DNA of 64,000 bases. Origin: Amycolatopsis eburnea (GTDB lineage: Bacteria; Actinomycetota; Actinomycetes; Mycobacteriales; Pseudonocardiaceae). Positions 18,538 through 27,230 of the stretch are shown here, in pieces. The stretch is from NCBI RefSeq assembly GCF_003937945.1, contig NZ_RSEC01000046.1, forward strand, positions 372,001-436,000, given 5' to 3'. The position numbers were made by a program, and so were the translations under genes. Every line of letters starts with the position of its first letter. Position 1 is the stretch's first letter. A model generated the notes under the pieces. That model saw nothing but the letters and a program-made list of their open reading frames with translations, did not search any database and had not been told where the DNA came from.

Positions 18538-18870
18538 GGGTCGGCGCCCACCACGGCAAGCTCCAGAACGGCGCGGCTCGGCGCCCACCACGGCAAGGTT
18601 CGGCGCAGCGGGGCTCGGCGCCCGCCGCGCAAGGGTTCGGCACGGCGAGGCCCGGCACCCACCACGGCAAGCTCCGGCGCGGCGAGGCTCGGCACCCACC
18701 ACGGCAGGCTCCGGCGCAGCGGGGCTCGGCGCCCGCCGCGCAAGGGTTCGGCACGGCGAGGCCCGGCACCCACCACGGCAAGCTCCGGCACAGCGCGGCC
18801 CGGCACCCACCACGGCAGGCTCCGGCGCAGCGGGGCTCGGCGCCCGCCGCGCAAGGGTTCGGCGCGGCGG
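18538..18870. repeat. Nine tandem 37-bp units with a 111-bp higher-order period
   Basis: Units start GGCTCGGCGCCC or GGCCCGGCACCC every 37 bases (18538, 18575, 18612, 18649, 18686, 18723, 18760, 18797, 18834). Every third unit is the variant CCGCCGCGCAAGGGTTCGG (18612, 18723, 18834), while the others carry CCACCACGGCAAGCTCCGG or a close relative. The array therefore grew by duplication of a three-unit, 111-bp block. A 37-base unit is not a codon multiple, although three units are. Confidence 0.9.
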
Positions 18871-18928
18871 GTTCGGCGCGCGAAGAGTGGTTCGGCCCGC
18901 CCGGCCGCCCCCGGTGACGAGCCGCGCG

Positions 18929-20110
18929 CTACGCCGACAGCTCCCGTTCCAGCGGGGTCCGGAACCGGGGCACCGCCCGCACTTCACCGAACCACTCCGC
19001 GCAGCGCTCCGCCGCCACCTCGACCGCCTTCGTCACCTCCCCGCCCACGTCCTCCAGCAGCCGCCAGGCGATCTCGCCCGAGGGGCGCTGGGCCCAGCCG
19101 CCGACGACCCGGCCGTCGGACCAGATCGTCGGGCCGATGTTGCCGCTGCGGTCGAACAGGGCCGGGCGGTGGGGGCCCAGGAACCAGTCGCGGTCCTGCC
19201 AGCCCATCGGGGTCGGGTCCAGTGCCGGGAGGAACGCCACCCACGGGTCCGGCGCCGGCACCGGATCCAGGTCGTCCGCCAGTGCCACCGCGGCGACGCC
19301 GTCGAGGTCGACCTCGGCCACCGGCAGGCCGGCCAGTGCCTTCTTCGCCTGGCCCGCCGTCCAGCCCGTCCACCACCTCAAATCGGACACCGGGGCCGGG
19401 CCGTACGCGCGCAGCCAGCGGCGGGCCAGTTCGACGCGGGCCTCCTCCGGGTCCCACGAGCGCAGGCCGCCCGGGACCCACTCGTCCAGGGGGTGCCAGA
19501 CGTACTGCGTGCTGGTCCAGCTCCCACGCGGCCTCCCCCGCGCCATCCGGCCGCCCGCGGCCAGCAGGAACAGGACGCGGCTCGTCACGTTTCCGATCGC
19601 TTCGTACGGCTTGCCCGCCGCCATCCGCAGCTGCTGGCGCAGGCGGGGCTCGTCCTCGCTCAGCTGCTGCGCCGTCGCCGAGCCACGCGCGCGCAGCGCC
19701 TCCTCCACCGAAGCTTCGACCGAAGCCAGCCACTTCGCCGGCTCCGGGACGTTCTCCGGGTGCCCCTGCTGCGCGAGGTGCTGCTCCAGCAGTTTCCGTT
19801 GCTTCACCAGGATGTCCGCCGCGCACCCGGCCTGCACCAGCGCCGCCGTTTCCAGGTCCGTCACGAACACCGTGCGCCGCATGCCGAGCAGCCTCAACAG
19901 GGAACGATCTTCGTAGAGTGCTTGCTCCACCAGGGAAACCGCGGGTGACGCCAGCCGCGCGGAGGCCGAGAGGTGGACGGTCGCCGGGTCGGTCGCGTGC
20001 AGGGCGACGATCCCCGCCACCGCTTCCGCCACCGTGGCGGCGGGCGCGGCGAGGTGGTGCCGGACCGCGAGGCGGGCCCGGCGCTGCTCGGTGCTGATCT
20101 GCTGAGGCAC
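18929..20110 (-). CDS. HTH_42 winged-helix protein, AlkX/AlkZ (YcaQ)-type DNA glycosylase relative
   Basis: The 393-residue protein has the layout of the HTH_42 superfamily. It has an N-terminal helical domain (IVALHATDPATVHLSASARL), three winged-helix modules including the segment RVLFLLAAGGRMARGRPRGS, and the conserved C-terminus DRSGNIGPTIWSDGRVVGGW. Studied members are DNA glycosylases that unhook cross-links or remove alkylated bases, using a QxQ or QxD motif near the N-terminus; here that position reads HAT. The GTG start is six bases downstream of a damage-type promoter, which supports a repair role even though the catalytic signature is altered. Confidence 0.75.
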   Translation of the reverse strand: MPQQISTEQRRARLAVRHHLAAPAATVAEAVAGIVALHATDPATVHLSASARLASPAVSLVEQALYEDRSLLRLLGMRRTVFVTDLETAALVQAGCAADILVKQRKLLEQHLAQQGHPENVPEPAKWLASVEASVEEALRARGSATAQQLSEDEPRLRQQLRMAAGKPYEAIGNVTSRVLFLLAAGGRMARGRPRGSWTSTQYVWHPLDEWVPGGLRSWDPEEARVELARRWLRAYGPAPVSDLRWWTGWTAGQAKKALAGLPVAEVDLDGVAAVALADDLDPVPAPDPWVAFLPALDPTPMGWQDRDWFLGPHRPALFDRSGNIGPTIWSDGRVVGGWAQRPSGEIAWRLLEDVGGEVTKAVEVAAERCAEWFGEVRAVPRFRTPLERELSA

Positions 20111-20139
20111 CCGCTTTTCCTACCACCCGCCACCGACAA
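20111..20139 (-). promoter_or_regulatory. PafBC-type damage promoter, leaderless, for the HTH_42 gene
   Basis: On the minus strand TTGTCGGTG (20139-20131), eight bases, then TAGGAA (20122-20117) match the RecA-independent damage promoter TTGTCRGTG-N8-TANNNT except at the last base. The GTG start at 20110 is six bases further on, so the transcript would be leaderless. Confidence 0.65.
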
Positions 20140-20181
20140 AAACGCCTGGAAACCCCCACGACCAGCGGATAGTCTCGCGGC

Positions 20182-20826
20182 ATGGTCTCCGGTGCGCACC
20201 TGGCGGCGTTCGCCGCGCTGACGTTCCTCATGGTCGTGGTCCCCGGGCCGAGCGTGCTGTTCACGATCAGCCGCGCGCTCACCGTCGGGCGCCGCGACGC
20301 GCTGCTCACCGTCGTGGGCAACTCCGCCGGCGTGTACACGCAGGTCGTCGCCGTCGCGTTCGGGCTCGGCGCGCTGGTCACGACGTCGGCCGCGCTGTTC
20401 ACCGCGATCAAGGTCGCCGGCGCGCTCTACCTCGTCTACCTGGGCGTCCAGGCCGTCCGGCACCGCCGCAAGCTGACCGACGCGATGGCCGCGAAGGTGC
20501 GCGCCACGCCCGGCCGCGTCCTCACCGTCCTGCGTGACGGCTTCGTCGTCGGCTTCGCGAACCCGAAGTCGATCGTCTTCCTGGCGGCCCTGCTCCCCCA
20601 GTTCGTCGACCCCGCCGCCGGGTCCGTCCCCGCGCAGATGCTGGTCCTCGGGCTCTGCCTGCCCGCGATCGCGCTCGCGACCGACAGCGCGTGGGCGCTG
20701 GTCGCGGGCACCGCGCGCGCCTGGTTCGCCCGCTCGCCGAAGCGCCTCGAAGCGGTCGGCGGCACCGGCGGCCTGGTCATGATCGGCCTCGGCGCCGGGC
20801 TGGCGTTCACCGGCCGGGGTGACTGA
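20182..20826 (+). CDS. LysE/RhtB-family amino-acid exporter
   Basis: The 214-residue membrane protein has about six helices and the family N-terminus FLMVVVPGPSVLFTISRAL, followed by GFVVGFANPKSIVFLAALLPQF. Family members export amino acids or related metabolites; the substrate is not predictable. A TAGTCT hexamer at 20170-20175 lies six bases before the ATG, so the mRNA is probably leaderless. Its last 20 bases overlap the end of the convergent ArsR-type gene. Confidence 0.88.
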   Translation: MVSGAHLAAFAALTFLMVVVPGPSVLFTISRALTVGRRDALLTVVGNSAGVYTQVVAVAFGLGALVTTSAALFTAIKVAGALYLVYLGVQAVRHRRKLTDAMAAKVRATPGRVLTVLRDGFVVGFANPKSIVFLAALLPQFVDPAAGSVPAQMLVLGLCLPAIALATDSAWALVAGTARAWFARSPKRLEAVGGTGGLVMIGLGAGLAFTGRGD

Positions 20827-21133
20827 GCACCAGGTCGAGCAACCCGGGGAAGGCCGCGTCGAATTCGGGGCGCCGCAAGCGGTTCAGCCGCCGCGGGCCC
20901 TCGTCGCGCTGCTCGATCAGGCCGGCCGCGCGCAGCACCGCGAAGTGGTGGCTGCGGGTCGCCTTCGCCACCGGCAGGTCGAACGTGCCGCACGCCTTCG
21001 TCCACTCGGGCACGGCGGCCAGCTCGCGCAGGATGCTGCGGCGCACCGGATCGGCGACCGCGGCCAGCGCGTCCTGCAGCGAAACCTCCGCCGGGGGCGC
21101 GTGCGAGAGCCCCCGGGCCCGTGCCGTGCTCAC
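20807..21133 (-). CDS. ArsR-family winged-helix regulator
   Basis: The product is 108 residues from GTG 21133. The ArsR HTH is clear: LAAVADPVRRSILRELA, then KATRSHHFAVLRAAGLIEQR and a basic wing EGPRRLNRLRR. The GTG overlaps the TGA of the preceding F420-type oxidoreductase (GTGA), so the two are co-translated. Typical metal-binding cysteine patterns are absent, apart from one Cys in KACGTFDLP. It probably senses an organic ligand or stress linked to the oxidoreductase. Confidence 0.85.
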   Translation of the reverse strand: MSTARARGLSHAPPAEVSLQDALAAVADPVRRSILRELAAVPEWTKACGTFDLPVAKATRSHHFAVLRAAGLIEQRDEGPRRLNRLRRPEFDAAFPGLLDLVLSHPGR

Positions 21134-21921
21134 CGGATCGCCGCCACCAGCCCCGGCCACCACTCCCGCGGCAGCGCGTCGAGCGGGACGACCACCTGGT
21201 CCGCCCCCGCGGCCCGGAACTCCCGCAGCCGTGCCACGACGGCGTCGAAGCCGCCCCACACCGTGACGCCGTCGACCAGCCGGTCCGACAGCCCCGCGAT
21301 GTCCTCGTCGGAGAAGCCCATCCGCCGGAAGTTGGCCGCGTAGCCCGGCACGCCGGCCAGGAACTTCAGCGATCCGCCGCGGACGGTCTCCCGCATCGCG
21401 GCGGCGTCGGTCTCCGCCACGACGTTCAGCAGCACGGACAGCTGCGGGCCCGCGCCGAGGATCTCCCGCGCCGACGCGACGTAGTCGGTCGTCACGAGGT
21501 ACGGGTACGCGCCCGAAGCGCGGTCGCGCGCCAGCCCGAGCATCCGCGGCCCGAGCGCCGACAAGACCCGCGCGGACGGCGGCACGACGTCCTCGATCTC
21601 GTCGAGGTAGTCGTTCAGCGCCGCCAGCGGCCGCGGCCCGTGCGCCCCGCCCAAGCCGACGACGAACCGGCCCGCGGGCAGGTCCGCGTACGTCGCGGCC
21701 ACCGAGGCGGCCGGGACGCGGTCGACCGACAGGATCCCGCTGGCCACCTGGATGCGCGAGGTGCCGCGGACCACCTCGGCGATGCGCGGCAGGTTGTTCC
21801 CCTGGCCGCCGGGCAGCCACAGCGTGGCGTAGCCCAGCTCCTCCAGCTCGGCCGCGGCCGGCACGGCGGCGTCGGTGTCCAGCGCGGTGTGGGTGGCCCC
21901 CAGCGGCCCCAGCTTCGTCAT
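21130..21921 (-). CDS. LLM-class F420-dependent oxidoreductase (TIGR03620-like)
   Basis: The 263-residue protein opens MTKLGPLGATHTALDTDAAV and has AAELEELGYATLWLPGGQGN and GRFVVGLGGAHGPRPL, features of the luciferase-like F420-dependent family. These TIM-barrel enzymes use the deazaflavin F420 to reduce or oxidise many substrates. ATG 21921 fits known relatives; a GTG 15 bases upstream is possible. It follows the SMC-like gene by 37 bases and is coupled to the ArsR gene. Its substrate is unknown. Confidence 0.85.
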   Translation of the reverse strand: MTKLGPLGATHTALDTDAAVPAAAELEELGYATLWLPGGQGNNLPRIAEVVRGTSRIQVASGILSVDRVPAASVAATYADLPAGRFVVGLGGAHGPRPLAALNDYLDEIEDVVPPSARVLSALGPRMLGLARDRASGAYPYLVTTDYVASAREILGAGPQLSVLLNVVAETDAAAMRETVRGGSLKFLAGVPGYAANFRRMGFSDEDIAGLSDRLVDGVTVWGGFDAVVARLREFRAAGADQVVVPLDALPREWWPGLVAAIR

Positions 21922-21958
21922 GCGCGGAGGAACCACGAAGACGCCGGGGTTGTTCCCG

Positions 21959-24900
21959 TCACGCGCTCTGTTCGTCCTCGGCGGAATCCCCGGCGTCCTC
22001 GGCCGGCCGCGTGAACATCCGCGTGGCCGAGAGCCGCGCGACGCCGTCCGGGTCGCCCAGGTCGTCCATCGAGGTGCGGATCGTGGCGTCGACCGACAGG
22101 TACTTGCGGCCCGCGCGCAGGTCGGCGTCGTTGCGCAGCCGCACGATCAGCGGGAACTCCGACAGCGCGCCCGCGTCGAACAGGCCGGTCGTGTAGATCA
22201 GCTGCACGCCCAGCGCCTCGGCCACCGCCCGCTGCAGTTCCAGGAGGTACCCGGCCGACGCGCGGCCGATCGGGTTGTCGAGGAACAGCACGCCCGAATG
22301 CCGGTTGCGGGCCTTGCCGCGGTTGTTCGCCCGCAACGCCGCCAGCGTGCAGTACAGGATGATCGCCGCGGTCAGCTGCTGGCCGCCGGAGAAGACGTCC
22401 CGGATCTCCGAGACGCGCTGGCGTTCGGTCCGCAGCACCGAGTCCGGCTTGAGCATGTCGACGCGGAAGCCCTTGGGCGCCGCGGCCCGGACTCCGCGCA
22501 GCACCAGGGAAAGCCCGTCGCGCTTGACGTCCCGGCCGTCCGCGGTCTTGCCGACGGCGGCCTCGTCGACGACCTCGCCCAGCTTCTCGGTGAGCGCGTT
22601 GTCCTCCAGCTCGGTGAAGCGGATGCGGAGGAACTCCTGCCCGGACCAGTCGCCGAGGCCGTCGGGCAGCCGCGAGACGCGCTGGGCCGAGCGCAGCGTC
22701 CGGAGCGCGCCGTCGACCATGCCCTGCAGGCGGGTGATGATGCCGCCGCGGTGCCGGTCGATCTGCGCGAGGTCGTCGGTGAGCGACCGCAGCCGCGGCC
22801 GCAGCGCCTCGGCCCACTCCGCGGCGTGCGCCGGGAGCTGGTCGCGCTTGACCGAGATGACCTGCTGGCGCACCGGCGTGCTCAGCTTCTCGAACCGCTT
22901 CTCCGTCGCGTACTGCGCCAGCTGGTCGGCGGCCGCGCGCACCCGCCGGTCGCCCGCGTCGGCGGCTTCCTGCGCGTCGGTGAAGGTCGCGTTCAGGCGG
23001 GTGTGCTGGGCGCGCGCGGTCTCGACGTCGCCGTCGTAGGCCGCGGCGCCGGTGTCGGTGACCAGGTGGGCCATCGACTCGGCGAGCAGCGAGAAGCCCG
23101 ACGCCGAACTGCGCGCCGACTCCAGCGTCGCTTCGGCCGCGGCCCGGCGTTCCTGCAGCTCTTCCCACTTCCGGGCGGCCGCGGACGCCTCCAGCCCGGC
23201 CGCGTCGATCAGCTCCAGGCCGTGCTCGATGTCGCGCGGCTTCTCGCCGGTCGCGCCGTTCTGCGTCGGCAGCGCGTCCAGCTCGGCGCGGCGCGTCGAG
23301 ACGAGCCCGATCGCTTCGGTGCGCTCGTCTTCGCACGCGTCGACGACCCGGCGGGCACGGGCCAGGGCGGCCGCGCGGGCCGAGGCGTCGGACCCGTCGG
23401 GCGTCTCCAGCAGCTCCGCTGCCCGTGCGCGGACGGCCGCGTCGAGGGACTCGACGGCCGAACCCGCGGCCGCTTCGGCCGCTTCGGCCTGCTCCAGCTC
23501 GCCGCGCAGGTCGCTGCCGACCTCGACTTTCGCGTACGCCTCCGACGCCGACGCGTACGTCCGGCGCAGCGCGTCGACCGGTTCGGTCGGCGCCGGGCCG
23601 TCGGCCGCCTCGGCCGCGCCCGGCACCTCGGCCAGCTCCGCCCGCGCGGTGGTCGCGGTGCGGCGGTGGCCGTCGGCGGTGCGCTGCTCCTCCCCCGCCT
23701 GCTCGCGCAGCCGCGCGGCCTTGCCCGCCGCGTCGGACGCCTGGAGGTCGGCGCGTTCGGCGATCTCGGTCGCGCGTTCGGTCTCTTCGGTCCACTCCGC
23801 GATCCGGGCGCTGCGGGCGCCCAGCTCGCCGAGCTTCCGTGCCCGTTCCTCGGCTTCGGCGGCGGCCGCCCGCAGCTCGGGGACGCGTTCGCGCAGGGAC
23901 GCCGTCTTTTCGCTCAACCGCGCGAATTCCGCCTCGGCCTGCTCCAGCGCCGTGCGGGCGGTCTCGCGCGCGGTGCGGGCCGCCTGGGCCTGTTCGGCGA
24001 GGGTCGCGATCGCGCCCGGCGGGTAGTCCTCGCGCCAGGTGGTGAGCTTCCACGTCAACGCGCCGTCCGCGGACAGCTTGGCGGACAACGCTTCGAGCCG
24101 CCGCTGCCGCTCGGTGTGCCGCCGCGCCACGGCTTCCCGCTCGGCGTCCGCGGCTTCTTCGTCGTACATCGCGGGGTTCGGCGGCACCAGGAACTCGACG
24201 CCGGGGGCGGCACTTTCACGTGAAAGTGCCGCCTCGGTCGTGCCGACGGCGATGATGGAGCTGGGGAGGAGGCGGCGCTTCGTCAGGACTTCGCGGGCGC
24301 GGTCGGCGTGCGCGGCGTCGTTGAGCAGGACGCCGGAGACCAGTTGCGGCAGGCTTTCCAGCACCTCGGCACGGCGGGATGGGTCCAGTTTGGACAGATA
24401 ACGCCAGCCGGACCACGCGGTGATCCCCGCTTCTTCCAGCGCGTCCAGCGCGGCCTGGACGTCCTCCGGCGGCGGCAGCAGCCCGCCGGACCCCAGCGCG
24501 GCCAGCGCGCGTTCGTCGGCGGACTCCTCCATCCGCAGCGCGGTCTGCTCCTTCTCGACGGCCGCGCTCGCCTCGCGCAGCCGCTCCAGCAGTACCGGGA
24601 GGTCGCTTTCGAGGGCGACGTCGTCCGCGCCGAGCAGCTCGACCAGCCGGCCTTCGGCGGCGAGCGCGTCGGTCCGGCGGTGGGCCCGGTCGAGGTCCTC
24701 GGTGGCGCGCTCGAAGCGGTCCTGGGTGGTGCCCGCGAGCTGGTGGGCCTCGTTCACGGCCCGTTGCGCCGCTTGGAGATCCGCCGCGACGCGGTCGAGT
24801 TCCTGCTCGCGCCGGGCGAGTTCCGCGGTGGCCGCTTCGGCGGCGCTACGGGACGCGCGAGCCGCTTCGGCGACGTCGGCGCCGGACGGCAGCAACCCCG

Positions 24901-26419
24901 CGCGCACGGCGTTCTGGACCTCTTCACGCAGCTCGGTGATCCGCGCGGTGAGCCCACGCGCCTCGGCCCGCTTGGCGGCCGCGAGGTTCGCGGCCTCGTC
25001 GCGTTCGGTCTGTGCCTTCTCGGCTTCGGCGCGCAACGCGCCCGCGTGCGCCTCGGCCTTGTCCGCCTGCCGCTGTGCGTCCTGCGCCAGCGCGTGCAAC
25101 CCGCGCGCGAGAGCCGCGGCGGCGTCGTTGCGCGCCTTCAAGGCAGGCCGCGCCTTCTCCTCCCGGTTGCCGACGAGTTCCCGCAGGTCCTTCGCCTTGC
25201 GCGCCGCGTTCAAGGAGTTGAGCACGGTCGCCGTCTCGCGCCAGGCTTCGGCTTCGGTCTTCGCCGCGGCCAGTTCGGCGTCGACGCGCTTGCGGGCCTC
25301 CTGGGCCTCGTCGAGGCGCAGCACGGCGACCTGGCGGCGCAGCTCCGTGACGGCCGCGGCGAGCCGCCGGTGGTCGCCCTCGGCGAGCTTCTCGGCGGAC
25401 TTGACCTCGGTGACGTGGTCTTCGAGCCCGGCCAGCCGCGCGTTCTCCAGCTCGTTGCGCGCGACGACCCGCCCGGCCAGCTCCGCCATGTCGGCTTTCG
25501 CCGATTCGGCGATCTTGCGCGACTCCGCGGCGACACCCTCCTCGGCGCCCAGCGGACCGAGCAGCTCCAGGGCGCCCGCGACGAAATCCCGCTCCGACAA
25601 CAGGTCCCCGCGCTGGGCGAGGTTGTGCGCGTAGGTCGCGACGACCTCGGCGAGGTCCTTCGGCTCGTCCTCGGCGATCACCGCGCGCAGCAGGAACTCG
25701 ACGAACGCGTCGTCGGTGCCGAAGGCGAACGCGTCCGCCGCCTCGCCTTCGCCGGCGTTCATCGCGCGCTGGTAGCGGAACAGCTCGGTGTCGAGGCCGA
25801 GGGAGTCCAGGCGGCCGGTCCACTCGTGGTGGCGGCGGGTCCAGGACAGCTCCAGCTCGGGCTCGGCCAGCTGCGCGGCGGTCAGCTTGTCGTGGAAGCC
25901 GGACATGGTGAGCAGCCGGCCGTCCTGCGTCATCGGCAGGGAGTCGAGTCCCAGCGCCGGCGTCGGGCGGAAGCAGTACCAGGAGTCGACGAGGTTCTCG
26001 GAGTCGGCGGACACGACGTGCCCGCGCCATTCGGAGACCTTGCCGGTGATGATCCGGTGGCCGCTCTCGACGTGCAGCCACTCCAGCACGACGTGCGAAA
26101 CGTCCTTGGCGGCGACGAACTTCTCGAGGACCTTCGTGCTCGTGGTGCCGACGACCTGGCGGCGGCCGGGCAGCATCACCGAGAAGATCAGCTTGATGAG
26201 CACGGACTTGCCGCCGCCGTTCTCCAGGAACAGCACGCTCGCCGGCGACGGGCGGCGCAGCTCGGCGGGCCCGGTCGCGTGGATGCCGGCGCTGAACAGC
26301 GCGTCCTGCTGGGGCGCGGTGATCTTGGCGCCGACGCCGCTGAAGTCGAGCACGACGTCCTGGTAGCGGGCACCCGCCGGGCCCACCGAATGCAGGCGGA
26401 CCCGCGAAAGCTCGTACAT
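21959..26419 (-). CDS. Large SMC/MukB/JetC-like coiled-coil ATPase
   Basis: The 1486-residue protein has an N-terminal head with Walker A FLENGGGKSVLIKLIF (GGGKS at 68-72) and long Ala/Glu/Arg-rich coiled coils (roughly 270-630 and 790-1180). These are interrupted by a compact globular segment (about 640-780, SGVLLNDAAHADRAREVL) that could be a hinge. The C-terminal head has the ABC signature FSGGQQLTAA (about 1343-1352) and Walker B GVLFLDNPIG (Asp near 1381). Asn follows the Walker B Asp where canonical SMC ATPases have Glu. It is the third gene of an operon whose first two products fit kleisin-like and MukE-like partners. It is likely a DNA-entrapping condensin-type complex for plasmid restriction or chromosome handling; family placement is by architecture. 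Confidence 0.7.
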   Translation of the reverse strand: MYELSRVRLHSVGPAGARYQDVVLDFSGVGAKITAPQQDALFSAGIHATGPAELRRPSPASVLFLENGGGKSVLIKLIFSVMLPGRRQVVGTTSTKVLEKFVAAKDVSHVVLEWLHVESGHRIITGKVSEWRGHVVSADSENLVDSWYCFRPTPALGLDSLPMTQDGRLLTMSGFHDKLTAAQLAEPELELSWTRRHHEWTGRLDSLGLDTELFRYQRAMNAGEGEAADAFAFGTDDAFVEFLLRAVIAEDEPKDLAEVVATYAHNLAQRGDLLSERDFVAGALELLGPLGAEEGVAAESRKIAESAKADMAELAGRVVARNELENARLAGLEDHVTEVKSAEKLAEGDHRRLAAAVTELRRQVAVLRLDEAQEARKRVDAELAAAKTEAEAWRETATVLNSLNAARKAKDLRELVGNREEKARPALKARNDAAAALARGLHALAQDAQRQADKAEAHAGALRAEAEKAQTERDEAANLAAAKRAEARGLTARITELREEVQNAVRAGLLPSGADVAEAARASRSAAEAATAELARREQELDRVAADLQAAQRAVNEAHQLAGTTQDRFERATEDLDRAHRRTDALAAEGRLVELLGADDVALESDLPVLLERLREASAAVEKEQTALRMEESADERALAALGSGGLLPPPEDVQAALDALEEAGITAWSGWRYLSKLDPSRRAEVLESLPQLVSGVLLNDAAHADRAREVLTKRRLLPSSIIAVGTTEAALSRESAAPGVEFLVPPNPAMYDEEAADAEREAVARRHTERQRRLEALSAKLSADGALTWKLTTWREDYPPGAIATLAEQAQAARTARETARTALEQAEAEFARLSEKTASLRERVPELRAAAAEAEERARKLGELGARSARIAEWTEETERATEIAERADLQASDAAGKAARLREQAGEEQRTADGHRRTATTARAELAEVPGAAEAADGPAPTEPVDALRRTYASASEAYAKVEVGSDLRGELEQAEAAEAAAGSAVESLDAAVRARAAELLETPDGSDASARAAALARARRVVDACEDERTEAIGLVSTRRAELDALPTQNGATGEKPRDIEHGLELIDAAGLEASAAARKWEELQERRAAAEATLESARSSASGFSLLAESMAHLVTDTGAAAYDGDVETARAQHTRLNATFTDAQEAADAGDRRVRAAADQLAQYATEKRFEKLSTPVRQQVISVKRDQLPAHAAEWAEALRPRLRSLTDDLAQIDRHRGGIITRLQGMVDGALRTLRSAQRVSRLPDGLGDWSGQEFLRIRFTELEDNALTEKLGEVVDEAAVGKTADGRDVKRDGLSLVLRGVRAAAPKGFRVDMLKPDSVLRTERQRVSEIRDVFSGGQQLTAAIILYCTLAALRANNRGKARNRHSGVLFLDNPIGRASAGYLLELQRAVAEALGVQLIYTTGLFDAGALSEFPLIVRLRNDADLRAGRKYLSVDATIRTSMDDLGDPDGVARLSATRMFTRPAEDAGDSAEDEQSA

Positions 26420-26429
26420 CGATTCCCCT

Positions 26430-27230
26430 CTACAGCGTGTCCGAGGACGCCGCGCGCAGCGTGCCCCCGGCGTTCGCGACCGCCACGACGTCCAGCGCGA
26501 GCAGGTCGTCGAAGGCGGCGTCGGCGGCGAGTTCCCGCACCTGGATCTGGTAGCGCGGCGTGGTCCGGTAGGTGCCGCCCTGCTCGTCGCTCACCGGGAC
26601 CAGGAAGCCCTGGTCGGCGAGGAAGCGCAGGGCGCGGCTGACCATGCCGCGGGTGGTGTCGGCGGCCAGGCGCCCGTCCTTGGTCGCCGCCGCTGCCGGA
26701 CGGCGGGCGTAGGCGCGCCACGCCTGTTCCAGCTCGGGCGCGTCGGCCAGCGGGTCGTTGTTGGCTTCGGCCGCCGCGGCGCGTTCGTCGAGCATGCGGG
26801 CGGCCTCGCGGACCATCGCGTCGACCTGTTCGACGCTGACGCGGCCGATGTAGGTGTCGTTGGCCAGGTCGTCCGGCCGCGGGTAGCCCAGCGCGGCGGT
26901 GGCGAGGTGGATCAGGCCGTGCAGCACCTTCTCCGTCTCGCGGCGCTCGCGGATCTTGGCCTGCCGGGCGTAGGAGTCCATCTTGATCTCGAAGACGGAC
27001 TCGTCGGTGGCCGCCAGCACCGCGCCGGCCTGCTGGTTGACCTCCAGCACCATCAGCCCGAGCCCGGCGGCGACGGCATGGGTGAGCGCCTTGAACGCGT
27101 TGTCCTCGCCGTAGCGGCGCACGAGGTCGCCGTAGACGACGTCACGCGCGGGCAGCTGCTTCGGCCGCATGCCGAAGGCGACCAGCCGGGCCGCGGCTTC
27201 GGCGTCCACGCTGCTGTGGGACAGCGCCAT
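26430..27230 (-). CDS. MukE/JetB-like winged-helix accessory subunit (candidate)
   Basis: The product is 266 residues from ATG 27230. The ATG overlaps the stop of the upstream gene by one base (TAATG), and ten bases separate its stop from the SMC-like start, so the three genes form one translational unit. It is mostly helical, with two winged-helix-like parts: residues 25-70 (VVYGDLVRRYGEDNAFKALT) and the C-terminal RGMVSRALRFLADQGFLVPV with a wing TYRTTPRYQIQVREL. Size, position and fold style match MukE/JetB subunits that bridge kleisin and SMC heads. I do not recognise a named domain, so the call rests on context. Confidence 0.55.
   Translation of the reverse strand: MALSHSSVDAEAAARLVAFGMRPKQLPARDVVYGDLVRRYGEDNAFKALTHAVAAGLGLMVLEVNQQAGAVLAATDESVFEIKMDSYARQAKIRERRETEKVLHGLIHLATAALGYPRPDDLANDTYIGRVSVEQVDAMVREAARMLDERAAAAEANNDPLADAPELEQAWRAYARRPAAAATKDGRLAADTTRGMVSRALRFLADQGFLVPVSDEQGGTYRTTPRYQIQVRELAADAAFDDLLALDVVAVANAGGTLRAASSDTL

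Noticed and set aside
18538..18870. Possible CRISPR array
   Set aside because: Units are contiguous 37-bp tandem repeats without unique spacers, and no cas genes are nearby.
18442..20097. 551-residue frame through the tandem repeat and the HTH_42 gene
   Set aside because: Composition is Pro/Arg/Gly repeats plus an antisense read-through of a conserved gene. The 37-base unit shifts frame at each copy, so no stable repeat protein is encoded.
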